A stretch of DNA of 64,000 nt from Melastoma dodecandrum (GCA_029817715.1 JARUPY010000290.1:3720001-3784000); one strand, 5' to 3'. Counted from the stretch's first letter, positions 34,161 through 45,844 are shown. The notes: generated by a model from the letters alone, not told the origin. Numbers and translations: made by a program.

Positions 34161-34619
34161 ATGCCTTATGTCGGAGAACCAACTGGCGAACCATCGACGG
34201 CTCAAGCGTTCGAGATGGTGAACATGGTCAGGAGGGACTTCGGGTCAGATCCCCTAATGGGTCGGGGCAACCGCAGCGCTGCTCGACAGTTCATCAGATT
34301 CGGATACCGGCCTGGTCAAGGACTCGGAGCTCGAGGGCAGGGCATCCGACATCCGATCGACATACCTACCCAGTTAGGGACACGCGCTCTCGGATCCAAT
34401 GGTAGTGAACTACGGAGGCCTAAGATAACAATTCAGGATATGCGTGCTGGCGGCAAGTCAGCTATCCCTTTTGTTCGTTCGTCAGCAACGACAATGGAAG
34501 GTGAGATCCTCTCCGAGCAGGTGGAGGATATGAAGATTGAGGCACAAGAGCCCGAAGAAGAAATCAACATGATGGAAGCGTCAAACCCAACTGAGTCAGA
34601 CATGCCGCTCGAGGAGTGA
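34161..34619 (+). CDS. Retrotransposon G-patch segment (152 aa frame)
   Basis: The frame encodes a G-patch-like motif (FIRFGYRPGQGLGARGQGI) after a short MVNMVRRDFGSDP stretch, then an acidic tail ending MPLEE. G-patch motifs occur between protease and reverse transcriptase in many Tat-lineage elements and are thought to bind nucleic acid. This piece is probably part of the same polyprotein as the protease, separated here by a frame change near 34150. Confidence 0.7.
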   Translation: MPYVGEPTGEPSTAQAFEMVNMVRRDFGSDPLMGRGNRSAARQFIRFGYRPGQGLGARGQGIRHPIDIPTQLGTRALGSNGSELRRPKITIQDMRAGGKSAIPFVRSSATTMEGEILSEQVEDMKIEAQEPEEEINMMEASNPTESDMPLEE

Positions 34620-34948
34620 ACCTTTCCAACTTTACTTTTTGCACTTAGAATAATCGAGTCTAGAATAATTTACCTTGCTACATTCTAGTCGCGGACTAGC
34701 AAGGTTGTCCGTATGTAACACGACTCTAGTTAGTGTCTGTGGGATCGGGACGCTGATGATAAAGGGCGAATCTGAGGAAACAACGAGGGCCCCGCTGAGG
34801 CCTGATCCCACAACGTTTTATTTATTTTTATTTTTATTTTTACTTTCTTTTAGAATGTTTAACTTGTCATAGTTGTCATGTCGTATAATACTTCAAATTT
34901 CATGCAATTCAACTACAACCACGACATTGACTTGTTTCTTTCATGAAG
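34620..34948 (+). other. T-rich gap between G-patch and reverse transcriptase, possible retroelement intron
   Basis: About 330 bp without a usable frame, rich in T runs (ttatttatttttattttt near 34820). An acceptor-like TTTCATGAAG ends at 34948, and from 34949 the RT frame is open (NGASDIPENTLEPDG). Ogre elements are known to have an intron at this place. The donor is not certain. Confidence 0.4.
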
Positions 34949-37151
34949 GAACGGCGCTTCGGACATACCTGAAAATACCCTAGAACCTGACGGAGTGGTC
35001 GTAGATAACCCGAGATCCCTCGAAGGCTACCATGGTCTCGAGCTCGGTCTCCAACGACATGAAGAACCAAAGGAGATGACATTACAAGAACCCAGAACAA
35101 TCAACATCGGAACAGATGATGAGTCCAAAGAGCTACACATCGGAGCTGATCTCCCAACAGATGAGGCCGAGAGTATCATCAACCTACTCAGGGAATTTTC
35201 AGATATCTTCGCTTGGACGTATGCGGATATGCCAGGACTAAACCCGGAGATAGTGGAGCACAAAATCCCCACTGATCCACTAATTCGTCCTACTAAGCAA
35301 AAACAACGCCGGTACAAACCCGAGCTAGCTCTTGCGATCAAGGAAGAGGTCGATAAACTCCTCAAAGTCAACTTCATCGAGGTAGCCAACTACCCACAAT
35401 GGGTCGCCAACATCGTCCCCGTCATCAAGAAAAACGGGAAGGTCCGAGTCTGTGGTGATTACCGTGACCTTAACAAAGCGAGTCCCAAAGACGACTTCCT
35501 TCTACCGCACATCGACCTGCTAGTGGACAATACCGCTGGTTTTAACAGATTTTCCTTCATGGATGGATTCTCCGGGTACAACCAAATACGCATGGCTGAA
35601 GAAGACAAGGAGAAAACAACTTTCACAACGCCTTGGGGCACATTCTGTTACTGAGTCATTCCTTTCGGACTCAAGAACGCCGGGGCAACTTATCAACGCG
35701 CAATGGTGGTCCTGTTCCATGACATGATGCACCGAGAAATCGAAGTCTACGTCGACGATATGATCGCAAAATCCAGAGTAGAAGAGGACCACACCGTTGT
35801 TCTCCGCAAGCTATTCGAACGACTTCGCAAGTACAAGCTTCGTCTCAATCCGGCCATGTGCGTCTTCGGGGCAACATCAGGCAAACTTCTAGGGTTCGTT
35901 GTCAGCAGCAAAGGTATCGAAATCGACCCCGACAAAATCAAGGCAATTCGCGATCTCCCAGCACCAAAGTCAGTTAAGGAGATTCGAGGCTTCATGGGTC
36001 GCGTCAACTACATTGGAAGGTTCATCTCCAACTTAGCAGATACGTGCAAACCGTTGTTCAAGAAACTAAGGAAAGATGTCAAGTTCGAATGGGATGATGA
36101 CTGCAAAACTGCGTTCGAACAGATAAAGGCCTACCTAACAGAACCACCCGTTCTCATCCCGCCAAAGCCGGGGCACCCTCTCACGCTATACCTCACAGTT
36201 CTAGAAGAGTCTTTTAGAGCTATGCTTGCCCAACAACTGCCAGGCACAAAGGAACACGCGGTCTATTACCTAAGTAAGAAATTCACGGATTGCGAGTCTC
36301 GGTACACGGTGTCAGAACGTACTTGTTGCGCACTCGTCTGGGTGCTACATCGACTCCGGCAATACACCCTCCATTACGAGATTTTATTAGTTTCCGAGAG
36401 CGATCCCCTCAAATATCTCTTCGACAAGCCAACACTAATCGGAAGAGTCTCTAAATGGCAGTTGCAGCTAGCTGAATTCGACATCAGATTCCACTCAACG
36501 AAGTCAATTAAAGGAAGAACAATCGCTGATCACATTGCGGAATATCCAGGGACAGACAATTCGCCTTTGGAAATCAAATTGCCAGACGAAAACATTTTCC
36601 TTACCGAGCCACAACAAAGATGGACAATGTATTTTGACGGCGCTGTCAACTCTTCCGGTTCAGGCATCGGAGCAGTAGTGATATCCCCAGACGGACAATA
36701 CTATCCAACAGCTGCTAAAGTCACTTTCCCTTACACAAATAACATTGCTGAATACGAAGCATGCATCCTTGGCCTATTACGTGCACTCGACATGCGAGTC
36801 AGATTTCTTGACGTTCATGGAGATTCAGCACTCATCATCTCTCAAACAAACGGGGCATGGCGCACACGGGACCCAAAGCTCATCCCATATCAGGACTACC
36901 TACAAACACTAGCCCGCCGATTCGTCGATATTGAGTTCAATTACCTCCCACGGGCAGATAATCGTTTCGCTGATGCTCTTGTTGTTCTTGCATCAATGAT
37001 TCCATTAGCAGGAGAAATGGACATAGAGCCTCTTCGCATCGACATCGCCGAAGACCCAAGTTGCATGCATGTTGAGCCCGACCAACCTGGGGACTCACCA
37101 CCGTGGTTTACAGACATCAAAGCTTACCTAGAGACAAACACATTTCCCTAA
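34949..37151 (+). pseudogene. Reverse transcriptase and RNase H region, interrupted
   Basis: RT motifs run from EFSDIFAWTYADMPGLNPEI through VCGDYRDLNKASPKDDF and FMDGFSGYNQIRM to the PWGTFCY block, where a TGA at 35652-35654 replaces the usual residue before IPFGLKNAGATYQRAM. The frame then continues with the catalytic YVDDMIAKSR and the RNase H-like connection domain. RNase H follows from about 36630, with its acidic residues in YFDGAVN, EYEACILGL, GDSALII and ADNRFADAL. A TAA at 37149-37151 separates it from integrase sequence. It copies element RNA into DNA when intact; two stops make this copy defective. Confidence 0.85.
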
Positions 37152-37193
37152 GGCAGCACAGAAAAGGAACGGAAATTCCTCCGGAGGATTGCT

Positions 37194-38351
37194 ATGAACT
37201 ACTTCCTCAATGGTGACGTGCTCTACAAGAAGTCGTTCACGACTGCCCTCATGCGGTGCATCACCGAACAAGAAGCTCGAGCCATCATCTTCGAAGTCCA
37301 TGAAGGCGTTTGTGGACCACACATGAACGGTTATGCCCTCGCTCAAAAGATCATGCGTCAGGGATACTATTGGCTCACAATCGAGGCCGACTGTATCAAA
37401 TACGTCAAAACCTGTCACAAATGTCAAATATACAGCAAAAAGGTGCACGTCCCTCCAACAAGGCTCTACCCACTGTTCGAACCGTGGCCGTTCTCAATGT
37501 GGGGCATGGACGTCATCGGACCAATTAATCCTAAGGCATCAAACGGGCATCGGTTTATATTAGTCGCCATCGACTACTTTACTAAATGGATCGAAGCACA
37601 ATCTTTCAAGGAAGTCACCGTGAATAACATCATACGTTTCACGCGGGCAAATATCATCGCCAGATATGGAGTTCCAGAGCTGCTCGTCACCGACAACGGC
37701 ACAAACTTCAACGGCAAACAGATGAATTCTCTATGCACTGAATTTCGAATCAAACACCTCAACTCATCACCGTACCGTCCACAAATGAACGGTGCAGTCG
37801 AAGCCGCCAACAAAAATATGAAAAGGATCCTTCAGAAAACGGCGATCACATATTGCGATTGGCACGAGAAGCTCCCTTTCGCACTACTCGCCTATCGGAC
37901 TACGATGCGCACTTCGACTGGGGCAACTCCCTTTGAACTTGTCTATGGCGCTCAAGCAGTTATTCCAGCTGAGGTCAAGCTACCTACTCTTCGGATCTTG
38001 TCCCAAAGCAACATGACCGAGGAAGAGAAGGCCAATCACCAGCTCGCACACCTCGACTTCATCGATGAGAAACGACTTGCCGCAATCGACCACATGCAAT
38101 GTTATCAACAACGCATGTCCAGGGCATTCAACAAAAAGGTCAAAGAGGTCAAGTACAAACCAGGAGACCTCGTTCTCAAACGGATCCTTCCAAATGCCAA
38201 AGATCCTAGGGGAAAATTTGCTCCAAATTACGAGGGACCATTCGTCGTCAAACACGCTTTCTCAGGTGGAGCGACCATCCTAACGAAGCTGGATGGAGGA
38301 GAATTGTCACAACCAATCAATGCGGACGCTCTCCGACGTTACTACACTTAA
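37194..38351 (+). CDS. Retrotransposon integrase (385 aa frame)
   Basis: The frame contains the H-H-C-C zinc-binding region (HEGVCGPHMNG ... CHKCQIY) and the DDE catalytic core: D in WGMDVIGP, D in VTDNGTNF and E in MNGAVEAANKN, with standard spacing. A C-terminal part (KYKPGDLVLKRI, PNYEGPFVVK) ends at 38351. It inserts element DNA. Intact in itself, but normally a part of the polyprotein, which is stopped just upstream. Confidence 0.88.
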   Translation: MNYFLNGDVLYKKSFTTALMRCITEQEARAIIFEVHEGVCGPHMNGYALAQKIMRQGYYWLTIEADCIKYVKTCHKCQIYSKKVHVPPTRLYPLFEPWPFSMWGMDVIGPINPKASNGHRFILVAIDYFTKWIEAQSFKEVTVNNIIRFTRANIIARYGVPELLVTDNGTNFNGKQMNSLCTEFRIKHLNSSPYRPQMNGAVEAANKNMKRILQKTAITYCDWHEKLPFALLAYRTTMRTSTGATPFELVYGAQAVIPAEVKLPTLRILSQSNMTEEEKANHQLAHLDFIDEKRLAAIDHMQCYQQRMSRAFNKKVKEVKYKPGDLVLKRILPNAKDPRGKFAPNYEGPFVVKHAFSGGATILTKLDGGELSQPINADALRRYYT

Positions 38352-40528
38352 AGTAGTATTCATGAAAAGGGGAGAATCTTACAATTACTACTCTCTTCAT
38401 CAAATTAAACGAGATTATATGAGCTTATTTCGTTTACGTTCTTCGTCTCGTGGGCAGGTACAAGAGCTCCTCACACGAATGGTACAAAACTCTTGTGACG
38501 AAGGCGAGGTGGCAAAGCTTCAAGTTAAAGACTTGCGGCAGTTTCGCCAATCCTTTGATTCCTTCGGACGAAGATGCAATGACGAAACACAAAGGGAAGT
38601 ATCAAAACTCTACTTCGCCTTTCATATAAATGAAGTTACATAAGCAAACTTCATTTTAAAAGAAACAAGTTACATGAGTTCACTTGTTATCCGCCCTTTG
38701 GCGAGTGTAGGCACATGAACATCCTGCATTACAGACAAAGGCGCGGGCGGTCGGGTGGAAAATTTCGAGCCAAGGCTTCGAGATTGCCTTTGTCATCACC
38801 AAAGATGATCATACCAAAAGGGAGTATCATTTACACTGCTCTCTAACAAAATTTCTTATATTTCCCCAGATGGAGTCGTATCTCCGTTTCCCCAGCTGGA
38901 GTCCTGCTTCGTTCAAGCTGGAGTTGATTACATGCATCGCGTTCCTCAACAAGGATCGAACATACAAGCATATTCCTCCAAAACTATCATTGAGACAGAC
39001 ATATCCACCTCATCTCCCCAGCGGATACTTCATTTCATTGTTATTCACCCAAACAAGAGGTGAAGTATATGAACTAACTCCGTCTCCATTCGTTGTCAAC
39101 TGTGTGGGCACATGGGCATCCGCACAATACGATACAGACTCCTGGCAACGTCGTAGGTGGTCTTGTGAAAGCCGTTTTAAGAACATGACTGGGACATGAA
39201 GGTACAAACACTTTCCTCGCGAAGCTTGCATAGGAACGTCACTTTAGTATGAAGTCTCCAAAGAGGTTTGCGTACTTGAACCTATTTAAGCATTTGTGTG
39301 CTCATTTGCATATAATTCGAAAAAAATTTTAGGACAAAAAAAGAATGCTTCTGAGTGAGAACGGAGAAGGCAAACCTACTCCTAAACACCTATCCCAGAG
39401 TGGCGAGTGCAAACACTATGAGGGTTCGTACGCTAAAATCCGGGAGGATAACGAATCCTTTGAGAAAAGATGCTCAAACTGGGATGAGATCAAGCACTTC
39501 TTCTCTACCCTAAACACAAAAATTGACCATTGCTAACCCCTTTCGAGCCAAATTTGAAGTTTCTTTATATACACTATTCCAAACTAGTCTAAAGGCCACC
39601 TCACATCGAGGTTAAAAGGAGATCCTGTAGTTAGGAACCGGAAGCAACGGACCATAGAGGTAACACTTCCTCAAGGTTTAAGCAAAGAGGCACCATCAAC
39701 GGTCGAGCTCGCCAGTTAAGTTGTCCCCAAGGATGGAATTTCTACAACAAAAAAAGTACAAATTCCCAAGGAGTCCAAACCATCTCCAAGAAAAGAACAA
39801 TAAACTGACAAGAGAAAGAAAGTAGTGCAGATCCCTACGATTCAACAAAGAAAAAGCAAAATCAGCGCAATGACCAAAGTCTTCAAAAGCAAAGCGCAAA
39901 AATGAAAGTCAAAAGAGCATAATAAAGCACCAGGGCCGACATTGACGGTCGCAAAAGCAAAGGTGTCATATTTTCAAGTGAAAACAATTCCCAAAGCAGA
40001 TCATCAGCACATACTAGTGAGCCAACCATTCATCCCCAACCATATGCCTAAACTAGCGAGCTGTCTGAACGATGGAGAATTTGTTTGAACGGTGAAAACT
40101 CTACGGTCAAGTAGCTTCCGATGAGGTCTTTAGACTCCTTCTTCCAAACAAAGAATTTAAAACTTTAATCCAAAGGCCTTATGCCAAAGCCACATTACAA
40201 CCCAGACAAAGACTCTTTCGACTAGTGCATGAGCATCCAAGTCAAAGGAATTCTAAAATCCAACTGAGATAGCTTCTAGAAATAAGAGCGAACCGTGAGA
40301 GAATTACAAAATCCCTTCTCTTGTTCTCACTTGGGAATAATTTTAGTTGAAACGATATGCATGAGTATCATTTACTTATATATGTATTTCACAAGATTTC
40401 ATATCTAACTACATTCCTGATGAGATTCCAAGGTACAAGGTCCATCAAGATCAGAATTTATCAATTTGGGGTATTCATGATATCTTTGCGAGAAAACCTT
40501 ATCAGATTCTCTCGCAAAGAGGGGCATC
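38352..40528 (+). other. Retrotransposon 3' non-coding region and polypurine tract
   Basis: About 2.2 kb between integrase stop and 3' LTR with no recognisable protein on either strand. Long 3' non-coding parts are usual in Tat/Ogre elements. The purine-rich gcaaagaggggcatc at about 40514-40528 borders the LTR and should prime plus-strand DNA. Confidence 0.65.
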
Positions 40529-42967
40529 TGTAAATACCCCAAATTCGTAACGGAAGCTTTCAATGCCATTCAAAATTCACCTCGTCTTCAATAACCTTCA
40601 ATGCTCCGACTTGATGACGAAAATCAATGGGTTTCGTAACCTACATCGGTTACAAACGATTCCCTTTCTTATGGCTGCTATAAATCAGCCATAAAAAAAA
40701 GAAGAGGGGTAGAGAGGAACATACACACAAAAAAGCTTCCCCCTCCAAGCGTTCTTCGAGCCTCCCCTCTCCACCCGACGAGCCTCTCGATCAAGGTAAG
40801 CTCGTGGAGCAATGGAGACCCCCCGACCAGCCTAACCGCGGAGGACACGTTTCCGTTTCACAAGTCAACGGCTGCGGCAAAAAGAAACAACAGCGACCCC
40901 GGACAACCTCCGACGTCCTCCCCTCGCCGTCTCCATGCTCGAGGCCTTCTCTCTCCGGCATCTAGGATCTGCCCTCCCTCGTCCAAAGACGAGGAGGACT
41001 TCAATTACCACCTTTCGTAGCCTCGTAGCTTTGCCGGAAGGCTCCCTTTTGCTTTGATGTTTTCTTGTTTGCGCAGCGACAAGGATTGGACAGCCGAGAA
41101 CCAACTCCCGAAGACATCCTGTGGTCGCACAAATAGGCCAAGACTCTCACATTCCCTTCCCTTCATATGTCCTAGCATGTTGGGATACGTTGCAGCCCTC
41201 CCATCGAGCCAAAATAGCTCGGTAAGTCCAAGCATATTTCGGATCAGTTTGCGCAACCTTCGGTTTTCGAGGTATATCTTTCTGTGTGCTTATCGGAATC
41301 ACGCGAAACCACTTTCATTTGATTCCTAACTTAAGTACGGTTTTAAGGACACCAACCAAGTTAAATTTGAGTCCCTAACCTAGGAGTTTCGAATAAAACA
41401 TTGAATTGATTACAAACAACCGAGTTTCGCACTTTTGGACATGACCGTTTGCATTTTTGCCATACGTCGAACTTCAAATATACTCTAGACATGTCACACT
41501 AATTGTATATGATGTTTCAAGCACAATTTTTTTAGTGGTTTTAAAATGACATGGCATTTATATATGAATGGAGTGTTTTCGAAGAATCCGAGGACTTCTA
41601 GGCTCGGATCTACATGTCGGCAGTCCACTCTTTTACTCATAACTTTCTTCCTGAAAATCGTATTGACCTAAAACTTATGCCATTAGATGTCTGACTTCAA
41701 GAGCTTTATTTTGAGTATAAGTAAGCTTATTTTCGTGAACTGTGCTAAAAGTTATATACGTTTTTCTGAGAGGCAGCAAAACTGTCGGAGCTCGGATCTG
41801 CATGTGGATATCTCACTCTTTCGTTCATAACTTTCGTTACAGACCCTAGATTAACTTGAAACTTGCTCTATTGGATTGTTGACTTAAAGAGCTTTCTTTC
41901 AAGTATAAATATGTGCGTTTTCATGAACTGAGCAGAAAATTATATATGTTTGTTTGAAAGGTACCGAAGCTGCCGCGGTTGAGAATCTTTAATTACGCAT
42001 GATTTTCCATCATGTCTTGAACTTGTTTGTTGTCATTGATATAATCCTCGCGTTTATCAAGTACATATTATTATTTACTAATCATTTTTCTATCTTGACG
42101 TTTTCGCATGTGAAAATGCAATCTCGGTAATTCGAGTGACGTTCGGGACATATTGAAGGTCGGCGGGTTCAAACACTTCACATCGTTTGCCTCCGTTTTC
42201 CAACTTCAAGATGATGCGCGATGGACCATAGTGGAAATGCTCCAGGCGGCCCCAACCTTCATTAAAGGTACAAAGGGGAGGTGCGGGCCTCCCCGAATTT
42301 TTATTTAAGCCCACATGTAACGGGTCGTGGGCCCAAGTGCATAGGCCCACGATCACCATCCTTCCCCGCTCACTTTGATCTAAATAATTGTCTGTACCTG
42401 TCCGCATGCCTTAGGCCCATAGGTTTATCGTCGCATGTGATTGTTAAACAAATACACATGAGTTTGGGTCCAACGCCTGAATCGGGTCCAACGCCCGTTA
42501 ACCAAAAGCAAACCTTTTGGAGCAAACGCCACCTTTTCGCATGTTTAAATGTAAGAGTTAGTAACTAGGAATCCCCGAATCTACTCTGGTTTTCCGACTT
42601 AAACCAAGCTTTTAAAAATAAGTCGGTGGCGACTCCGTAATAGTTTACCTAGGTTAAACAACAACACATTTTTATGAAGCCATTTTGGATGAGGGACTGA
42701 CGACACGAGCCGCTCCTGGAACCTCCTGAAGCTTCCTCCTCGGGCCATGCGCTTCTTTTCGCCCGTCGCCTCTTAAGGAGCATGGAGACGATCGGCGAAG
42801 AGTCTGGGCAGACCCGGTCAGGAATCCAAGGAGGGACCACCCTGGTCTTTTCCGCAGTGTTCGACGCTCGAGTCGCGACGCCGACCGAAAGACTCTAGGG
42901 GAGCGGGCCCGGATCCTCGGGTCGTTCGAACCGCTGCGCGCGTGCTAGGCCGGAAGGCGCGCGTACA
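40529..42967 (+). repeat. 3' LTR (2,439 bp)
   Basis: Starts TGTAAATACCCC and ends GGCGCGCGTACA. Nearly identical to the 5' LTR, including the inner 188-bp tandem pair (41602, 41790). It is followed directly by the target duplication CTGCC. Confidence 0.95.
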
Positions 42968-43000
42968 CTGCCAAAGTGGTTCGATTCTGTTGTTTACTAG
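42968..43000 (+). pseudogene. F-box pseudogene, last codons beyond the retrotransposon
   Basis: The sequence after the 3' LTR reads in frame L-P-KWFDSVVY-stop, which completes the F-box-associated C-terminus cut at 26138. The first five bases are the duplicated target CTGCC. This shows that the host reading frame was split exactly at the insertion. Confidence 0.85.
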
Positions 43001-44470
43001 AAGAGCTAAACATGTAAAACTACCGTAGGGTATGAGTCAGAGCCACTCGCTATTAAGGATAGCTCTTTACTCCTTCCGAATGAGTTAACTGTTCTGAACG
43101 GAGGGAATACTGTACCAAGTAGTGGTTATTTTGTTTCCGCGGCATTGCTTTATCTTACCTGCAAACTGATGAATGTATCTGCTTAAGAATACATAGGAAG
43201 AAATAGAAGAAACTTCCGACATGTCCAGTGTAATAACAGGTGGGTCATCTCTTTCAAGGAGATGAAGACCCACTTGGTGTTGTGTCCAAGCCGAAGTCAT
43301 TTCATTTGGGTGCTTGTGTATGATCTAATCAAGGACCTTTAGCGCCCTCTAAACCAGATCGGCCAGGGTAACTGGCAAATGAAATGTCTCTATCCAGCTT
43401 CTTGGAATCTGATTTCCCAAGTGCGATTGTTCCCTGAAGTCAATCCCATCACAATCCAACCGATTCAGTGCTTGCTTGGCTTATAGTCCCATCCTTTTTA
43501 TTCTCTTCAGAAGGTCGAGTTTAACCTGAAAGGTACGTTTTAAAGATGGGACACACTTTTCAACCAGGGATCGACTTCTGAGCGAGAATTGGTACCTGAC
43601 AGACTATGAACATTGATGACTTCGAACTTCAGGGGCGGTGAGATTAAACATGTAATAAGATTATCAAGAGGCAGAATAAGCAACGTGGGGGCAAAGTGAT
43701 TGATTACACAGGGTTGGAGTGCAAGGATGATGATGTCGGGGACAGCACAAAACACAGCATAATGTCTGAGTTGGGGGGAATTCTGTAGTTTGATATAGAA
43801 ATCCCAACTAGACCTCACTGAACATATTTTAGTTTTTAATAAATTATATGATATTTTAATCTTGTAAAGACGTTCCCATGTCCAGGCACATGCAAATGGT
43901 GTTATGAAATGGAATGTTATTTTGGGACACAGACCAACTAAGCATTCATACCCGCCTCACCGACCGTTCTGGTGGGTAGTGGTAATAATAATAGTAGCGC
44001 ACCATCAGCCCCATGACTGTAATAAAAGCACACACATCAACTCAACAGCAGCAGCAGCTCCAGCTCATTCTTTTGTCCTCTTTTTATGAGTACAGTTTGG
44101 TTTCATCTCCTTTCTCTCTGCTCACTCACTCCATTTCTTGCAGCTTTACTCTGTTTCCTTCCTCCGGGATTTTGCTTCTCCTGAGGTCAGTAACAGTAGC
44201 ACCCACCATGGCTTGCCTACCCCCATGATTTAGTTTTAGTTTCATCCATCGTTTTTTTGGTTTATGTTCTTGTCATGTATCTGATTTGCTGACCCCAGAT
44301 CTGATTCATTCGTTGCACTGTTTCATTTGAATGTTGAGACTCGGTCTTTTGGGTTTTGGGGGTTTGGTTTGGATTTTGATTCCACGCAAGAACGACCGAG
44401 ATCTGGACAGTTTCATGGTCCTTTGCCTGAATTCTTGCAGGGTATCCGTGTAAGAACACACGCAGCCATT
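43001..44470. other. Intergenic region and leader of the FLA7-like gene
   Basis: The first part is the F-box 3' flank, with no recognised coding sequence. From about 44030 the plus strand looks like the leader of the FLA7-like gene. A donor-like CCTGAG/GTCAGT near 44185 and an acceptor TTCTTGCAG near 44441 suggest a 5'UTR intron of about 255 bp. A frame-continuous upstream Met at 44327 would fall inside it. Confidence 0.5.
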
Positions 44471-45247
44471 ATGAACTTAGTTTTGATCCTTGGGGTGTTG
44501 TTGTGTTTCCCTCTCGCCAATGCCAAGACCGCATCGCCCCCGACCCCGAGTCCTTTGAGTCCTACGCCTTCGCCGGCCCCTGCCCCGGCCCCCGACTATG
44601 TCAACCTCACCAATCTACTAACTGTGGCCGGGCCCTTCCACATGTTCCTTAGCTACCTGGTGTCGACCAAGGTACTCGACACTTTCCAGAACCAGGCCAA
44701 CAACACCGAGGAAGGTGTGACGATCTTCGTCCCCAAGGATGGGGCATTCTCTTCCCAGAAGAATCCCTCACTGGCGAACCTCACACAGGACCAGCTCAAG
44801 TCGCTGCTACTATTCCACGGCCTCCCACATTACTACACCCTCGCAGACTTCACCCAACTTAGCCAGTCGAGCCCCATCAGCACGTTTGCTGGCAGCAGTT
44901 ACAGCCTCAACTTCACGGACGACTCCGGGACAGTCCACCTGAGCTCCGGGTGGACTCACACCAAAATCAGCAGCAGTGTTCATTCCACAGATCCCGTCTC
45001 CATCTTCCAGATTGATAAGGTACTCCTCCCCGAGGCAATCTTTGGTACCGACATTCCGCCTACTCCGGCACCCGCCCCAGCACCCGACGTCAGCCCTGTG
45101 GCAGACACTCCAGCAGGATCAATCGGAGCAGGATCGACGGCATCGTCCCCGAAAAACGACGCCTCATCCAAACACATGGTTCGCAGGATATACACAAAGT
45201 CATTCCTCGGGTCATCCCTTGCACTCGCGCTAGTGATGCTCGCCTGA
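44471..45247 (+). CDS. FLA7: Fasciclin-like arabinogalactan protein
   Basis: A single exon of 258 aa. The signal peptide (MNLVLILGVLLCFPLANA) is followed by an AGP-type region of Pro/Ser/Thr/Ala repeats (SPTPSPAPAPAPD). One fasciclin domain covers about residues 47-190, with the H1 region VTIFVPKDGAFSS and the H2-like region VSIFQIDKVLLPEAIFG. A second AGP stretch (PTPAPAPAPD) and a hydrophobic C-terminus (SSLALALVMLA) indicate a GPI anchor. The order of parts matches Arabidopsis FLA7. The protein should be a heavily glycosylated cell-surface adhesion molecule of the plasma membrane and wall. No damage was seen. Confidence 0.9.
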   Translation: MNLVLILGVLLCFPLANAKTASPPTPSPLSPTPSPAPAPAPDYVNLTNLLTVAGPFHMFLSYLVSTKVLDTFQNQANNTEEGVTIFVPKDGAFSSQKNPSLANLTQDQLKSLLLFHGLPHYYTLADFTQLSQSSPISTFAGSSYSLNFTDDSGTVHLSSGWTHTKISSSVHSTDPVSIFQIDKVLLPEAIFGTDIPPTPAPAPAPDVSPVADTPAGSIGAGSTASSPKNDASSKHMVRRIYTKSFLGSSLALALVMLA

Positions 45248-45770
45248 TGAGTTCCGGGACTCAGTGAAATTCAAGCCTTTGTAGAGGAGATTTGTTCTGA
45301 TCCATGGGAAGAGAGGTTAATATGGTTATGTACCCATTGAATTTGCATTTGCTTCTTATGAAGCGAACGCCCCAGATATTTATTTATCCTAAGTTAATGC
45401 TACATTCACAATGTTGATTTTGTCATGGCAAATCCTGGGTTGCTTTGTAATGGGCAAGGGGAGGAAGAGTGACATGCCAACTCTTAGCAATTTGGGAGCC
45501 TCTTCTTTGCAACTTTTGAAGCATGTGATTTGTGTCCCCTACAATTAAAATTTCATTCCACCCCATGATGTGGTCGTTCCCTTTTGATGCAAGGAAAAAG
45601 AGCATTAAGCCAGCCAGAGGAGAGACTGGATAGAAAGCAAGTGAAGTGGTGGGTATTATTGATTCCAAATTATTTGTTTGCCTAAATGGGAGTCATAAAT
45701 AGGTGTATGGACCACCGTGATGATTTGAAAAATTATAATATAATTTAGGTAGGACCCACAAACAAATAAC
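45248..45770. other. Intergenic, FLA7 3' flank
   Basis: No coding frame is supported. The 3'UTR of the FLA7-like gene is followed by AT-rich DNA up to the tRNA. Confidence 0.5.
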
Positions 45771-45844
45771 AGCCAATTAGCTCAGTTGGTTAGAGCGTCG
45801 TGCTAATAACGCGAAGGTCGCAGGTTCGAGACCTGCATGGGCCA
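45771..45844 (+). tRNA. tRNA-Ile (anticodon AAT)
   Basis: 74 nt with the D-arm TAGCTCAGTTGGTTAGAGC, anticodon loop CTAATAA (AAT at 45805-45807) and T-arm GCAGG-TTCGAGA-CCTGC. The internal A and B boxes are intact, and a TTTTT terminator follows at about 45846. The 3' acceptor strand is ATGGGCC plus discriminator A, but the 5' strand reads AGCCAAT, leaving mismatches at pairs 1-72 and 5-68. The usual plant gene would have GGCCCAT. It may be a slightly degenerate copy. Confidence 0.85.

Larger units (their letters stand above)
26134..42972 (+). mobile_element. Complete Ty3/gypsy LTR retrotransposon, Tat/Ogre-like lineage, with target duplication
   Basis: The element is 26139-42967 (16,829 bp), flanked by CTGCC at 26134-26138 and again at 42968-42972. 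Both LTRs begin TGTAAATACC and end GTACA. Internal order: primer site, extra ORF1, gag, protease, G-patch ORF, reverse transcriptase/RNase H, integrase, a long non-coding 3' part, polypurine tract. Integrase after RNase H defines Ty3/gypsy. The large size, the extra ORF before gag, the G-patch segment and the TGGCGACTCC-type primer site point to the Tat/Ogre group. The two LTRs differ at roughly 40-45 positions by eye (under 2%), so insertion was recent. The pol region has several stops, so this copy probably depended on another element for movement. It lies in the F-box pseudogene in the same orientation. Confidence 0.93.

Noticed and set aside
35703..37151. Treating the RT/RNase H frame as a host gene
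   Set aside because: It lies between two matching LTRs with gag and integrase and is plainly part of the retrotransposon.
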